From an uncultured Oscillospiraceae bacterium (GTDB taxonomy: Bacteria > Bacillota > Clostridia > Oscillospirales > Ruminococcaceae), in the NCBI GenBank assembly GCA_900547385.1, contig URGQ01000041.1, positions 1-12,727 on the forward strand: a stretch of 12,727 nt of DNA, read 5' to 3'. Positions 1 through 6,242 of this stretch are shown one piece after another. The notes under the pieces were generated by a model. It was not told where the DNA came from, did not search any database, and saw nothing but the letters and a program-made list of their open reading frames with translations. Each line of letters starts with the position of its first letter. Position 1 is the first letter of the stretch. The position numbers and the translations under genes were made by a program.

Positions 1-53
1 TGAAAAAAGTACTCGCACTGGTACTGGCTGTCATCATGGTTTGCACCATGGCT
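1..53 (+). repeat. Constant 5' module, copy 1 (partial)
   Basis: These bases encode the signal peptide of copy 1 and match the first 53 bases after the initial A of copies 2 and 3 exactly, including synonymous positions. The upstream ribosome-binding part of the module lies outside the window. Divergence begins right after the signal-peptide core. Confidence 0.9.
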
Positions 54-1088
54 TTTGCCCTTACTCCTGTTACAGCTACTGATGCAACCGAACTTGGCAC
101 TTCTGGTATCGCTACCCTCAAAGAGGCTAACGCTAGCGAAACCTACGGCGTAGAAATCAATCAGAGCTATTATGTAAATGCTGCTGGTGTTGACAAAAAT
201 GTATTTACCGCTTCTAATGTCACTCTGGCTAAAGACAATGACAAAATGTATGTTGTCGTTCCCACCCTCGATAAGGCTCTGGACGGCGTTGCCGACTTCA
301 CCTTTACCGGCACTCTGAAGGTTGCTGACAAAGAAAACGCCGGCACTTATGTTGTTTATGGCATTAAGAATGGCGTTCTCGTTGCTATCGAAGGTAAGGA
401 TAAGGGCATCACGATGTCTGCTGCTGACTTGGATAAGAAGAACAATGGCTTGTCCAACATGCTGCGGGAAAAGTATGACATCGGTTTCGAGACTTATGTG
501 CTCGCTTCTGATGCTGATTTGGAAGCTGCTATCACCAATCTGACCCCTGACGGTAAGTATGACACTTGGTATATTACTGGTAGCAAGGCTCTGTCTGCAA
601 CCATTAACGATGTAACTGTCAAGGTTCCCGCTAAAACCGCTTTCAAGATGAAGAAGCCCGCTAATGCTGTCACTGCTAGCTTTACTGACCTTGTTGACAT
701 CTCTTATACTGGCTTCCATGGCCTGTTTGTTGAGGGCACCGGCATCACCATGAGCCTGAATGTTACCCCCGCTGACAACACTATGAACCTCTATGCTGTT
801 GACAAGAACGGCAAGATTTATAGCCTTGGCACCTCTCTGACCGAGAGCAAGAAGGTTGATGGTACTATCGTTGGTACTCTTTCTGCTACCTTCGGCGGCA
901 CCTATCAGATCGTTAAGCTCAAGAAGGCTGTTGATGTTAATGGTACTGTTCCCGGCGTAGCTGCTGCTCCCACCACCCCCGGCACCACCACCAACCCCGG
1001 CACCGGCGCTAACGATGTTGTTGGCGTAGCTGCTGCTCTGGCTGTTGTTGCTCTGGTTTCCGGCGCTGCCATCTCCCTGAAGAAATAA
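1..1088 (+). CDS. Secreted, probably wall-anchored surface protein, copy 1 (5' end one base outside window)
   Basis: The reading frame is open from the first base. Aligned with copies 2 and 3, the start codon's first base lies just left of the window, giving a 362-aa precursor. It begins with a signal peptide (basic MKK, hydrophobic core, A-F-A cleavage site near residue 20). The middle, about 300 aa, is rich in Thr, Val, Ala, Asp and Lys with alternating polar/hydrophobic residues, suggesting beta-rich extracellular domains. Short blocks are shared with copy 2 (KALDGVAD, KYDIG, KVPAKT, GKIY). A Thr/Pro linker precedes NPGTG, a hydrophobic segment and a terminal KK, resembling a sortase sorting signal. 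Codons are strongly biased (GCT, GTT, AAG, ACC), unlike the GC-rich neighbours, which suggests high expression. I recognise no named family. A surface/S-layer-like or adhesin role is inference. Confidence 0.93.
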   Translation, partial: KKVLALVLAVIMVCTMAFALTPVTATDATELGTSGIATLKEANASETYGVEINQSYYVNAAGVDKNVFTASNVTLAKDNDKMYVVVPTLDKALDGVADFTFTGTLKVADKENAGTYVVYGIKNGVLVAIEGKDKGITMSAADLDKKNNGLSNMLREKYDIGFETYVLASDADLEAAITNLTPDGKYDTWYITGSKALSATINDVTVKVPAKTAFKMKKPANAVTASFTDLVDISYTGFHGLFVEGTGITMSLNVTPADNTMNLYAVDKNGKIYSLGTSLTESKKVDGTIVGTLSATFGGTYQIVKLKKAVDVNGTVPGVAAAPTTPGTTTNPGTGANDVVGVAAALAVVALVSGAAISLKK

Positions 1089-1108
1089 GTTAGTCCCACG
1101 ACTGCTTA

Positions 1109-1124
1109 TATCTCCTAAGAGATA
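1109..1124 (+). other. Small 3'-UTR hairpin conserved in all three surface-protein genes
   Basis: TATCTC and GAGATA form a 6-bp stem around a CTAA loop, about 20 nt after the stop codon and just before the terminator. The same element occurs on the minus strand at 1811-1826 and, with a 5-bp stem, at 11765-11779. It carries UCUCCUAA, which could pair with the UUAGGAGG of the conserved leader. Function is unknown. Confidence 0.6.
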
Positions 1125-1135
1125 AACCAAAATCA

Positions 1136-1167
1136 CCCCCCGGTTTCTCCAGCCGGGGGGCTTTCTT
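1136..1167 (+). terminator. Rho-independent terminator of surface protein copy 1
   Basis: CCCCCCGG (1136-1143) pairs with CCGGGGGG (1153-1160) around a 9-nt loop and is followed by a T-rich tail, CTTTCTT. It lies 48 nt after the stop codon. The same hairpin terminates copies 2 and 3. Confidence 0.92.
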
Positions 1168-1221
1168 GCGCCTGCATATCCCCGCCCGCGGCGGCATAGC
1201 ATGGGGCAAGGGGGCGAGCGC

Positions 1222-1743
1222 ATGAGAAAAATCCTGCCAATGATCCTGTGCCTGTTGCTGTTGGGCGGCTGTGCCAAAGGAGGCGAGCCTGGCATCACAC
1301 CGGAGGAAATACAGGCCCAACTGACCGCAGATTGCCGCTTCACGGCGGCCTTTACTTACGAAAATATAGAGGGCTGCGCCGCGGTGGAAAAGACCGGCGA
1401 GGTGTTCAGCATTACACTGACGGAGCCGGAGGTGCTGCTGGGGCTCAGCTTTGTGCTGGGGCCGGAGGGCTCCCAAATGATCTACGGCGATACCGTCATC
1501 GACCTGCAGGATCACACCATCCACGAGGAAGCGCTGGCTGCGGTGATGGAGCGGGCCTTTGCCGGGGCGGACGCGCTGACCGTCACCCGGCAAAACGGGT
1601 ATATCATGGCCACAGCAGACTGCACATTTTTCCATTATGAGGTGATGCTGGCGGAGGACACTGGCTATCCCACGGGCATTTCCGTGCCGGAGCTGAATAT
1701 CGAGATTGCCATTACCGATTACACCCCGGCGGCCGGCGTGTAG
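1222..1743 (+). CDS. Small putative lipoprotein of unknown function
   Basis: The product is 173 aa if it starts at the ATG at 1222, which puts MRKILPM directly before a hydrophobic core and a lipobox LGGC with the lipidated cysteine at residue 17. A purine-rich stretch (AAGGGGG, 1208-1214) lies at suitable spacing. An in-frame ATG at 1201 would add seven non-hydrophobic residues and is less likely. The mature part starts with a short Gly/Glu linker, then alternates beta-type segments with the phrase EPEVLLGLSFVLG, a pattern reminiscent of LolA-fold-like small lipoproteins of Clostridia; that resemblance is weak inference. It should be anchored to the outer face of the membrane. The gene sits between the inverted 3' modules of copies 1 and 2, and I see no clear promoter in the 54 bases before it. 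Its codon use is GC-rich, like the chromosomal neighbours and unlike the flanking surface genes. Confidence 0.85.
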   Translation: MRKILPMILCLLLLGGCAKGGEPGITPEEIQAQLTADCRFTAAFTYENIEGCAAVEKTGEVFSITLTEPEVLLGLSFVLGPEGSQMIYGDTVIDLQDHTIHEEALAAVMERAFAGADALTVTRQNGYIMATADCTFFHYEVMLAEDTGYPTGISVPELNIEIAITDYTPAAGV

Positions 1744-1767
1744 CGGTGTGATGAGCACAACAGGACA

Positions 1768-1800
1768 CAGCAAAGCCCCCCGGCTGGAGAAACCGGGGGG
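1768..1800 (-). terminator. Terminator of surface protein copy 2; also usable from the lipoprotein side
   Basis: Read on the minus strand, CCCCCCGG (1800-1793) pairs with CCGGGGGG (1783-1776), followed by CTTTGCTG. On the plus strand the same hairpin follows the lipoprotein stop by 32 nt, but its tail (TATTTGGTTT) is weaker. It may thus serve both convergent genes. Confidence 0.88.
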
Positions 1801-1955
1801 TATTTGGTTTATCTCTTAGGAGATATAAGCAGTCAGTAGACTATCTTATTTCTTCAGGGAGATGGCAGCGCCGGAAACCAGAGCAACAACAGCCAGAGCA
1901 GCAGCTACGCCAACAACATCGTTAGCGCCGGTGCCGGGGTTGGTGGTGGTGCCGG
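1768..1955 (-). repeat. Constant 3' module, copy 2 (inverted relative to copy 1)
   Basis: This is the reverse complement of the copy 1 module at 979-1167, with 111 identical bases over the coding end (1845-1955). Only a few differences appear in the UTR (for example ATAGTC in place of TTAGTC after the stop codon, and a 2-nt shorter stretch before the terminator). Together with copy 1 it makes an inverted repeat of nearly 190 bp around a 600-bp centre. Confidence 0.93.
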
Positions 1956-2955
1956 GAGTAGCAGGAGTGGTCTCAACGGCAGAACCAACAGTAGCCAGAG
2001 CCTTGTCGGCAGTGAAGATGGCATACAGATACTCGGTGGTCTCCAGAGTCCAGTAACCAGTCTCGGTGCCAACAGCATCCTTCTCGATTACGAACTTCAG
2101 GCCAGCATTGTAAATCTTAGAATCCAGGCCATAAGCATAGTAAACATCATTGGAACCATTGGTAGCAGCCAGCTTATAGATGAGAGTGGCGCCAGTCACA
2201 GAGTAAGCCTTGCTGGACTTAACAGTGGTAGTAGCCAGAGCGTTACCAGTGCCAAAGGAACCAGGAACGGTTACATCAGCCTGTTCAAACTGGAAGTAGG
2301 TCTTAGCGGGAACTTTCAGAGTCCAGCCATCGCCAAGGTTAATGGAGATGGGCTTATTGGAGTCGTTGTGGAACCAAGTGTTGTACTTGTTATCGGCCAT
2401 AACGGTAGTAGAGGAATCAACTTCCTCAGCAAGATAGCCGATATCATACTTGGAATACAGATCACCAGTCAGGGTAGCAGCAGCAGTCTTATCGAGGCTA
2501 CCAACGACGAGCTTCTCCAGAACGAACTTGTTACCAACTACCTTGAAAGAAGCATAGTTGTTAGCATCCTTCTTAATGGTGAAGGTACCGAGGGTCGCAT
2601 CAGCAACGCCATCCAGAGCCTTATCTTCAACCTTTACGGGAACATAGTATTTGCTCAGATCCGCAGCGTTGAAACCGCCATTCAGACCAGAAACGGTGAA
2701 TACTTCACCATATTTCTTGGTACCAATGTTAACACCGTTGTCGGTCAGAACCTTGAAGAAACCTTCGGGAACTTCGAGATAATAAGTGGTATTGGACTTG
2801 ATGGCCTTATTATTGTCGATAGTGGCAGTAGCAACAGTGTCGCTACCAGAAACAACGATGGTGCCATCAGAACCGGTAATAGTGATGACATCAACAGCCA
2901 TAGCCATGGTGCAAACCATGATGACAGCCAGTACCAGTGCGAGTACTTTTTTCAT
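1846..2955 (-). CDS. Secreted, probably wall-anchored surface protein, copy 2
   Basis: The 369-aa precursor begins with the same signal peptide as its paralogs, cleaving after A-M-A near residue 20. It starts at the ATG at 2955, with AGGAGGAA centred about 9 nt upstream. The middle is diverged from copy 1 but still homologous. Shared blocks occur in the same order: DKALDGVAD, KYDIGY, a KYNTW block (KYDTW in copy 1), LKVPAKT and a DSKIY block (NGKIY in copy 1). It ends with a Thr/Pro linker, NPGTG, a hydrophobic segment and KK, consistent with a sortase substrate. Codon bias is the highly expressed type. No good promoter is recognisable in the 100 bases upstream, unlike copy 3, so it may be silent, weakly expressed or regulated. 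Function is unknown; a surface structural or adhesive role is inferred. Confidence 0.93.
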   Translation of the reverse strand: MKKVLALVLAVIMVCTMAMAVDVITITGSDGTIVVSGSDTVATATIDNNKAIKSNTTYYLEVPEGFFKVLTDNGVNIGTKKYGEVFTVSGLNGGFNAADLSKYYVPVKVEDKALDGVADATLGTFTIKKDANNYASFKVVGNKFVLEKLVVGSLDKTAAATLTGDLYSKYDIGYLAEEVDSSTTVMADNKYNTWFHNDSNKPISINLGDGWTLKVPAKTYFQFEQADVTVPGSFGTGNALATTTVKSSKAYSVTGATLIYKLAATNGSNDVYYAYGLDSKIYNAGLKFVIEKDAVGTETGYWTLETTEYLYAIFTADKALATVGSAVETTPATPGTTTNPGTGANDVVGVAAALAVVALVSGAAISLKK

Positions 2956-2970
2956 TGTGATTTCCTCCTA
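2902..2970 (-). repeat. Constant 5' module, copy 2
   Basis: These 69 bases (ribosome binding site, spacer, start codon and signal-peptide codons) are identical to 10631-10699 on the plus strand. Outside this block the upstream regions of copies 2 and 3 show no similarity. The two 5' modules are inverted relative to each other and flank the PHP gene, the glycogen operon and the toxin locus. Confidence 0.92.
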
Positions 2971-3052
2971 CTATTACAATGTTTTTCGAGCATCTTTTTG
3001 CGCGGAATTGCATAGAATAAGGAAGTTAATCTTTGCATAAAGGAGCATTATC

Positions 3053-3175
3053 ATGCCAGATAATAACACAAACGCATATGATTATGGAGAAAGCTGGTTT
3101 TCTGTGGCTGGCGATGTGGATGATTTCATCTTTTACGGGGCAGAAGGACAGGAAAAAATATCCTCCGAGCGGTGA
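3053..3175 (+). CDS. Hypothetical 40-aa acidic protein
   Basis: The ATG at 3053 has a near-perfect ribosome binding site, AAAGGAG (3039-3045), 7 nt upstream. The frame runs 40 codons to TGA at 3173-3175. The product starts MPDNNTNAYDYGESWF and is rich in Asp, Glu, Ser, Gly and aromatic residues. It has no membrane segment, signal peptide or cysteine. The stop codon lies in the loop of a rho-independent terminator, which argues for a real short transcript. I found no convincing promoter and do not recognise the protein. It could be a genuine small protein or the remaining start of a longer gene. The overlapping ORF in another frame (3033-3476) runs antisense into the PHP gene and is rejected. 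Confidence 0.55.
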   Translation: MPDNNTNAYDYGESWFSVAGDVDDFIFYGAEGQEKISSER

Positions 3176-3194
3176 GCGCCCGGAGAATTTTTTT
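3163..3194 (+). terminator. Rho-independent terminator, likely bidirectional
   Basis: CTCCG-a-GCG pairs with CGC-c-CGGAG (stem 3163-3171 with 3177-3185, one mismatch, 5-nt loop), followed by AA and seven Ts (3188-3194). On the minus strand the same hairpin is followed by GATATTTTTTCC. It can therefore also terminate the PHP gene, whose stop codon lies about 43 nt away. Confidence 0.85.
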
Positions 3195-3227
3195 CGCAAA
3201 TGGTGTAGAATTGGTGTAAATTTTCGC

Positions 3228-4073
3228 TCATTCTTCCGGCATCAGGCGGCCCAGCCGCAGCCGGTGCGGTTCCATCATCTGGCAGCCGATGCGATACTGC
3301 TGCCAACCGCCGGAGTGGGCAAAAAGCCCATGATCATCGCTTCCGCTGGTGATGAGCAGTCCTTTTTTTTCGCAAAAGAGCGCCGTCTGCGTGGCAAAAA
3401 TTTTGCTATGCGTGGGATAATAGGCCTCGATACCGCCCAGTCCCAGCGCGCACAGCTCATTAAAAGTGGTGTATAAACTGGCTAGTTCCATCCCGGAAAA
3501 ATAATTGCCCGGATGGGCCAGCACAGCGGCACCGCCGGCCTCCCGGATGGCGGTGATGACCTCGGCGGCCTGCGGAAAGGGGTAGGCGGTGTAATCCAGG
3601 CCATAGCGGGCATACAGGGGCATTCCCTCGCTCAGGGTCTGGGTCACACCTTTTTCCTGCAGATAGTGCAGCCCGGCCCAGCCGCCTTTTTGCGGGTCGT
3701 AGTGGTAATCCCGGTACTCCTCCACACTCAGCTGCGGGTATTCCGGGGCCATTTTTTCGATGAGGTCCACGCTCATTTGCAGCAGCAGCTCCCGGCTGCG
3801 GTGGGCAATGGCGGCCAGCTGCGGCGTGGGGGTAAAGTCATACCCCAGGATATGCAGGTGATACCCCTGCCAGCGACAGTCGAATTCCGCCCCGCGGATG
3901 GACTGTACCCCCAGGTCCTCACAGGCGGCCGCAAAGCGCTCGCAGCCCAGCCAACTGTTGTGGTCGCACAGGGCGGCCAGGCCTACGCCGCTATCCCGGC
4001 AGGCCAGCGCGGCCTGTTCCGGGGTTTGGGCGCCATCGGAAAAATAACTGTGAATATGCAGATCGACAAACAT
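3228..4073 (-). CDS. PHP-domain phosphoesterase (TrpH/YciV-like)
   Basis: The product is a 281-aa cytoplasmic metal-dependent phosphoesterase of the PHP family. Metal-ligand motifs are all present: DLHIHSYFSDG at the N-terminus (H6, H8, D13), an E near residue 19, CDHNS (D37, H38), AHPGN in the second half, and SGSDDHG near the end. Order and length fit the COG0613/TrpH group, whose studied members hydrolyse 3',5'-nucleoside bisphosphates or act as 5'-3' exonucleases on short RNA; the exact substrate here is inference. The start at 4073 is chosen because AAGGAGAA lies just upstream (4081-4088), the HxH motif follows at once, and a promoter at 4109-4137 lies inside the longer frame that would start at 4190. 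It is transcribed divergently from the glycogen operon and has no obvious functional link to it. Confidence 0.9.
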   Translation of the reverse strand: MFVDLHIHSYFSDGAQTPEQAALACRDSGVGLAALCDHNSWLGCERFAAACEDLGVQSIRGAEFDCRWQGYHLHILGYDFTPTPQLAAIAHRSRELLLQMSVDLIEKMAPEYPQLSVEEYRDYHYDPQKGGWAGLHYLQEKGVTQTLSEGMPLYARYGLDYTAYPFPQAAEVITAIREAGGAAVLAHPGNYFSGMELASLYTTFNELCALGLGGIEAYYPTHSKIFATQTALFCEKKGLLITSGSDDHGLFAHSGGWQQYRIGCQMMEPHRLRLGRLMPEE

Positions 4074-4108
4074 GGCCGGATTCTCCTTCGCGGTAATGGG
4101 TTTCCAAC

Positions 4109-4137
4109 AGTGTACCATTTGGGGCGCAAAAAGGCAA
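4109..4137 (-). promoter_or_regulatory. Promoter of the PHP gene
   Basis: On the minus strand, -35 TTGCCT (4137-4132) and -10 TACACT (4114-4109) are separated by 17 nt, with a TG one base before the -10 (extended -10). Transcription would begin near 4102, leaving a leader of about 29 nt before the chosen start codon. Confidence 0.72.
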
Positions 4138-4234
4138 GCCGCGGGCAGCTTTTGGCAGGGGTTCATCATTTTGTACCAAAACACCGGCAAAATGTATGCT
4201 ATCTGTAAAATCGTACAAACCGGGTGTAAATCAC

Positions 4235-4263
4235 TTGCCCGCTTTAGGGGGAAATGCTATAAT
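4235..4263 (+). promoter_or_regulatory. Promoter of the glycogen operon
   Basis: -35 TTGCCC (4235-4240), a 17-nt spacer and a consensus -10 TATAAT (4258-4263) preceded by TGC (extended -10). Transcription is expected near 4270, giving a leader of about 70 nt before glgB. No riboswitch fold is evident in the leader. Confidence 0.85.
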
Positions 4264-4340
4264 AAAAGCTGGGTAAAAAGGGGGATTTTCCTCTGCCCGA
4301 TGGCTGTTATCCCTTGCACAAAGGAGAGGATGCAAAGACC

Positions 4341-6236
4341 ATGAACAGGATCACAAAATCGAAGGAAATGCCGGTTTATCTGTTCCACCAGGGTACCAAC
4401 GCACACGCGTGGGAGCTGCTGGGGGCCCACCGGCAGCTAAATGGAAAAACCAACTTCTGCACCTGGGCGCCACATGCGGCGGCCATCAGTGTGGTAGGGG
4501 ATTTTAATGGCTGGGACGCGGCTGCCAACCCCATGACCCGCCTGAATGAGCAGGGCCTGTGGGGCGCCACGGTAGAGCTGACCCATGACTATGATTGCTA
4601 CAAATACCAGATTACCACGGCGAATGGGCGCACGCTGTATAAAGCGGACCCATTTGCTTTCCATACCCAGACTCCGCCAGAGAACGCCAGCAAGATCTAC
4701 CGGCTGGCGGGTTACCGCTGGCACGATGCCGAATGGATGACGGAGCGGGCCGCACAGGATGCCCGCAGCCTGCCGGTGAATATCTATGAGCTGCATATCG
4801 GTTCCTGGCGGCGCAATGCCGATGGGAACTATTACTCCTATCTGCAATTGGCGGAGGAGCTGCCCACCTACCTGACCGAAATGGGCTACACCCATGTGGA
4901 GCTGCTGCCCCCCACCGAGCACCCCTATGATGGCTCCTGGGGCTACCAGGTGACAGGCTACTACGCCCCCAGCAGCCGCTACGGCACCCCGCACGACTTT
5001 ATGGCATTGGTGGATGCCCTGCATGAGGCCGGCATCGGTGTCATCATGGATTGGGTACCGGCGCATTTCCCCAAGGATGAGTTTGGCCTGTACGAATACG
5101 ATGGCGCGTGCTGCTACGAATACAGCGACCCCGCCAAGTGGGAGCACAAGGACTGGGGCACCCGGGTCTTTGATTTCGGACGCACCGAGGTGCAGAGCTT
5201 CCTCACCTCCAGTGCGAACTTCTGGGCGCATACATATCACATAGACGGCATAAGAGTGGACGCTGTGGCCAGTATGCTGTATCTGGATTATGGCCGGCAG
5301 GAGGGCGAATGGCGCCCGAATATCAACGGCGGCCGGGAAAACCTGGAGGCAGTGGCCTTCCTGCGCAAGCTGAACAGCGCGGTGCTGAGCGAGCACCCCG
5401 GTTTCCTCATGATCGCGGAGGAATCCACGGCGTGGCCGCTGGTTACCCGCCCGCCGGAAATCGGCGGCCTGGGCTTTAACTTTAAGTGGAACATGGGCTG
5501 GATGAACGATACCCTGTTCTACACCTCGCTGGACCCCTACTTCCGCAGCTACAATCACGATAAGCTCACCTTCAGCATGATGTACGCCTTCAGCGAAAAT
5601 TTCATTCTGCCCATCTCCCATGATGAGGTGGTGCACGGCAAGGGCTCGCTGCTGAATAAAATGCCCGGGGACTATAACCAGAAATTCGCGGGGCTGCGCA
5701 CCTTTATGGGCTATATGATGACCCACCCCGGCAAAAAGCTGCTCTTTATGGGCTGTGAGTTCGGCCAGTTCATTGAATGGGACTACCATAAGCAACTGGA
5801 CTGGATGCTGCTGGATTACGAGAGCCACCGCAAAACGAAGGATTACATCCGGGCGCTGAACCACTACTACCTGGCTCACCCCGCCCTGTGGCAGGTGGAG
5901 GACAACTGGGATGGCTTCCGCTGGCTGAATGCCGATGACAACACACGCAGCGTCATCACCTATTACCGCGCCGATGAAAAGGGCAAAAAATCACTGGTGC
6001 TGTGCAACTTTGCCGCCAGCCGGTGGGAGGATTACCGCATGGGCGTGCCGGAGGCCGGTACCTACCGGGTGGCCCTGTGCAGCGAGGAAGAGCAGTATGG
6101 CGGCGCGGGATTTGACCGGGAAACGCTGTACCGCAGCGAGGAACAACCGCTGGGCCAATGGGCACACAGCATCACGCTGGATGTGCCGCCGCTCAGCTGC
6201 ATGATACTGGAACCCATCAACACCGAGAAGGAGTGA
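4341..6236 (+). CDS. glgB: 1,4-alpha-glucan branching enzyme
   Basis: The 631-aa GH13 enzyme makes alpha-1,6 branches in glycogen by cutting and transferring alpha-1,4 glucan chains. An N-terminal CBM48/isoamylase-N-like domain is visible (CTWAPHAAAISVVGDFNGWD). The TIM-barrel follows with GWGYQVTGYYAPSSRYG, the nucleophile in DGIRVDAVASM (D307), the acid/base glutamate in MIAEESTAWP (E360) and the third acidic residue in PISHDEVVHGKGS (D428). The D-E-D spacing (53 and 68 residues) equals that of E. coli GlgB. The protein is about 100 aa shorter than the E. coli enzyme, consistent with only one N-terminal domain. The start at 4341 is favoured by AAGGAGAGG (4321-4329); an in-frame TTG at 4314 lies upstream of this site. 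It is the first gene of the operon, 6 nt before glgC. Confidence 0.97.
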   Translation: MNRITKSKEMPVYLFHQGTNAHAWELLGAHRQLNGKTNFCTWAPHAAAISVVGDFNGWDAAANPMTRLNEQGLWGATVELTHDYDCYKYQITTANGRTLYKADPFAFHTQTPPENASKIYRLAGYRWHDAEWMTERAAQDARSLPVNIYELHIGSWRRNADGNYYSYLQLAEELPTYLTEMGYTHVELLPPTEHPYDGSWGYQVTGYYAPSSRYGTPHDFMALVDALHEAGIGVIMDWVPAHFPKDEFGLYEYDGACCYEYSDPAKWEHKDWGTRVFDFGRTEVQSFLTSSANFWAHTYHIDGIRVDAVASMLYLDYGRQEGEWRPNINGGRENLEAVAFLRKLNSAVLSEHPGFLMIAEESTAWPLVTRPPEIGGLGFNFKWNMGWMNDTLFYTSLDPYFRSYNHDKLTFSMMYAFSENFILPISHDEVVHGKGSLLNKMPGDYNQKFAGLRTFMGYMMTHPGKKLLFMGCEFGQFIEWDYHKQLDWMLLDYESHRKTKDYIRALNHYYLAHPALWQVEDNWDGFRWLNADDNTRSVITYYRADEKGKKSLVLCNFAASRWEDYRMGVPEAGTYRVALCSEEEQYGGAGFDRETLYRSEEQPLGQWAHSITLDVPPLSCMILEPINTEKE

Positions 6237-6242
6237 CATCAG

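Larger units (their letters stand above)
979..1167 (+). repeat. Constant 3' module, copy 1
   Basis: The segment covers the end of the Thr/Pro linker, the NPGTG sorting-like signal, the stop codon, a small hairpin and the terminator. Bases 979-1089 (111 nt) are identical to 1845-1955 (reverse strand) and 11634-11744. The following 75 or so bases of 3' UTR are nearly identical. Conservation of silent and non-coding positions points to DNA-level homogenisation rather than protein selection alone. Confidence 0.93.

Noticed and set aside
1168..1221. Promoter for the lipoprotein gene
   Set aside because: TTGCGC at 1166-1171 has no -10 at acceptable spacing. The segment is GC-rich with no convincing promoter.
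3195..3220. Tandem near-repeat TGGTGTAGAAT / TGGTGTAAATT downstream of the PHP stop codon
   Set aside because: Only two short imperfect units lie between a stop codon and a terminator. Similarity to GTGTAAAT near 4224 is too short to claim a regulatory site or a CRISPR-like array.
3033..3476. A 147-codon plus-strand ORF starting near 3033
   Set aside because: It runs antisense into the PHP gene, crosses the terminator at 3163-3194, and is out of frame with the well-placed ribosome site for the ATG at 3053.
4074..4190. N-terminal extension of the PHP protein to 4190
   Set aside because: The extension lies across and upstream of the promoter at 4109-4137, has no family homology, and the start at 4073 has the good ribosome binding site.
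4264..4340. Possible riboswitch in the glgB leader
   Set aside because: The leader is only about 70 nt, with weak A/G-rich pairing and no recognisable aptamer, terminator or sequestering stem.
4437..5879. A 480-codon open frame on the minus strand inside glgB
   Set aside because: It is antisense to a gene with complete GH13 catalytic motifs, has low-complexity shadow composition (His, Gln, Gly, Val) and no ribosome site or known domain.
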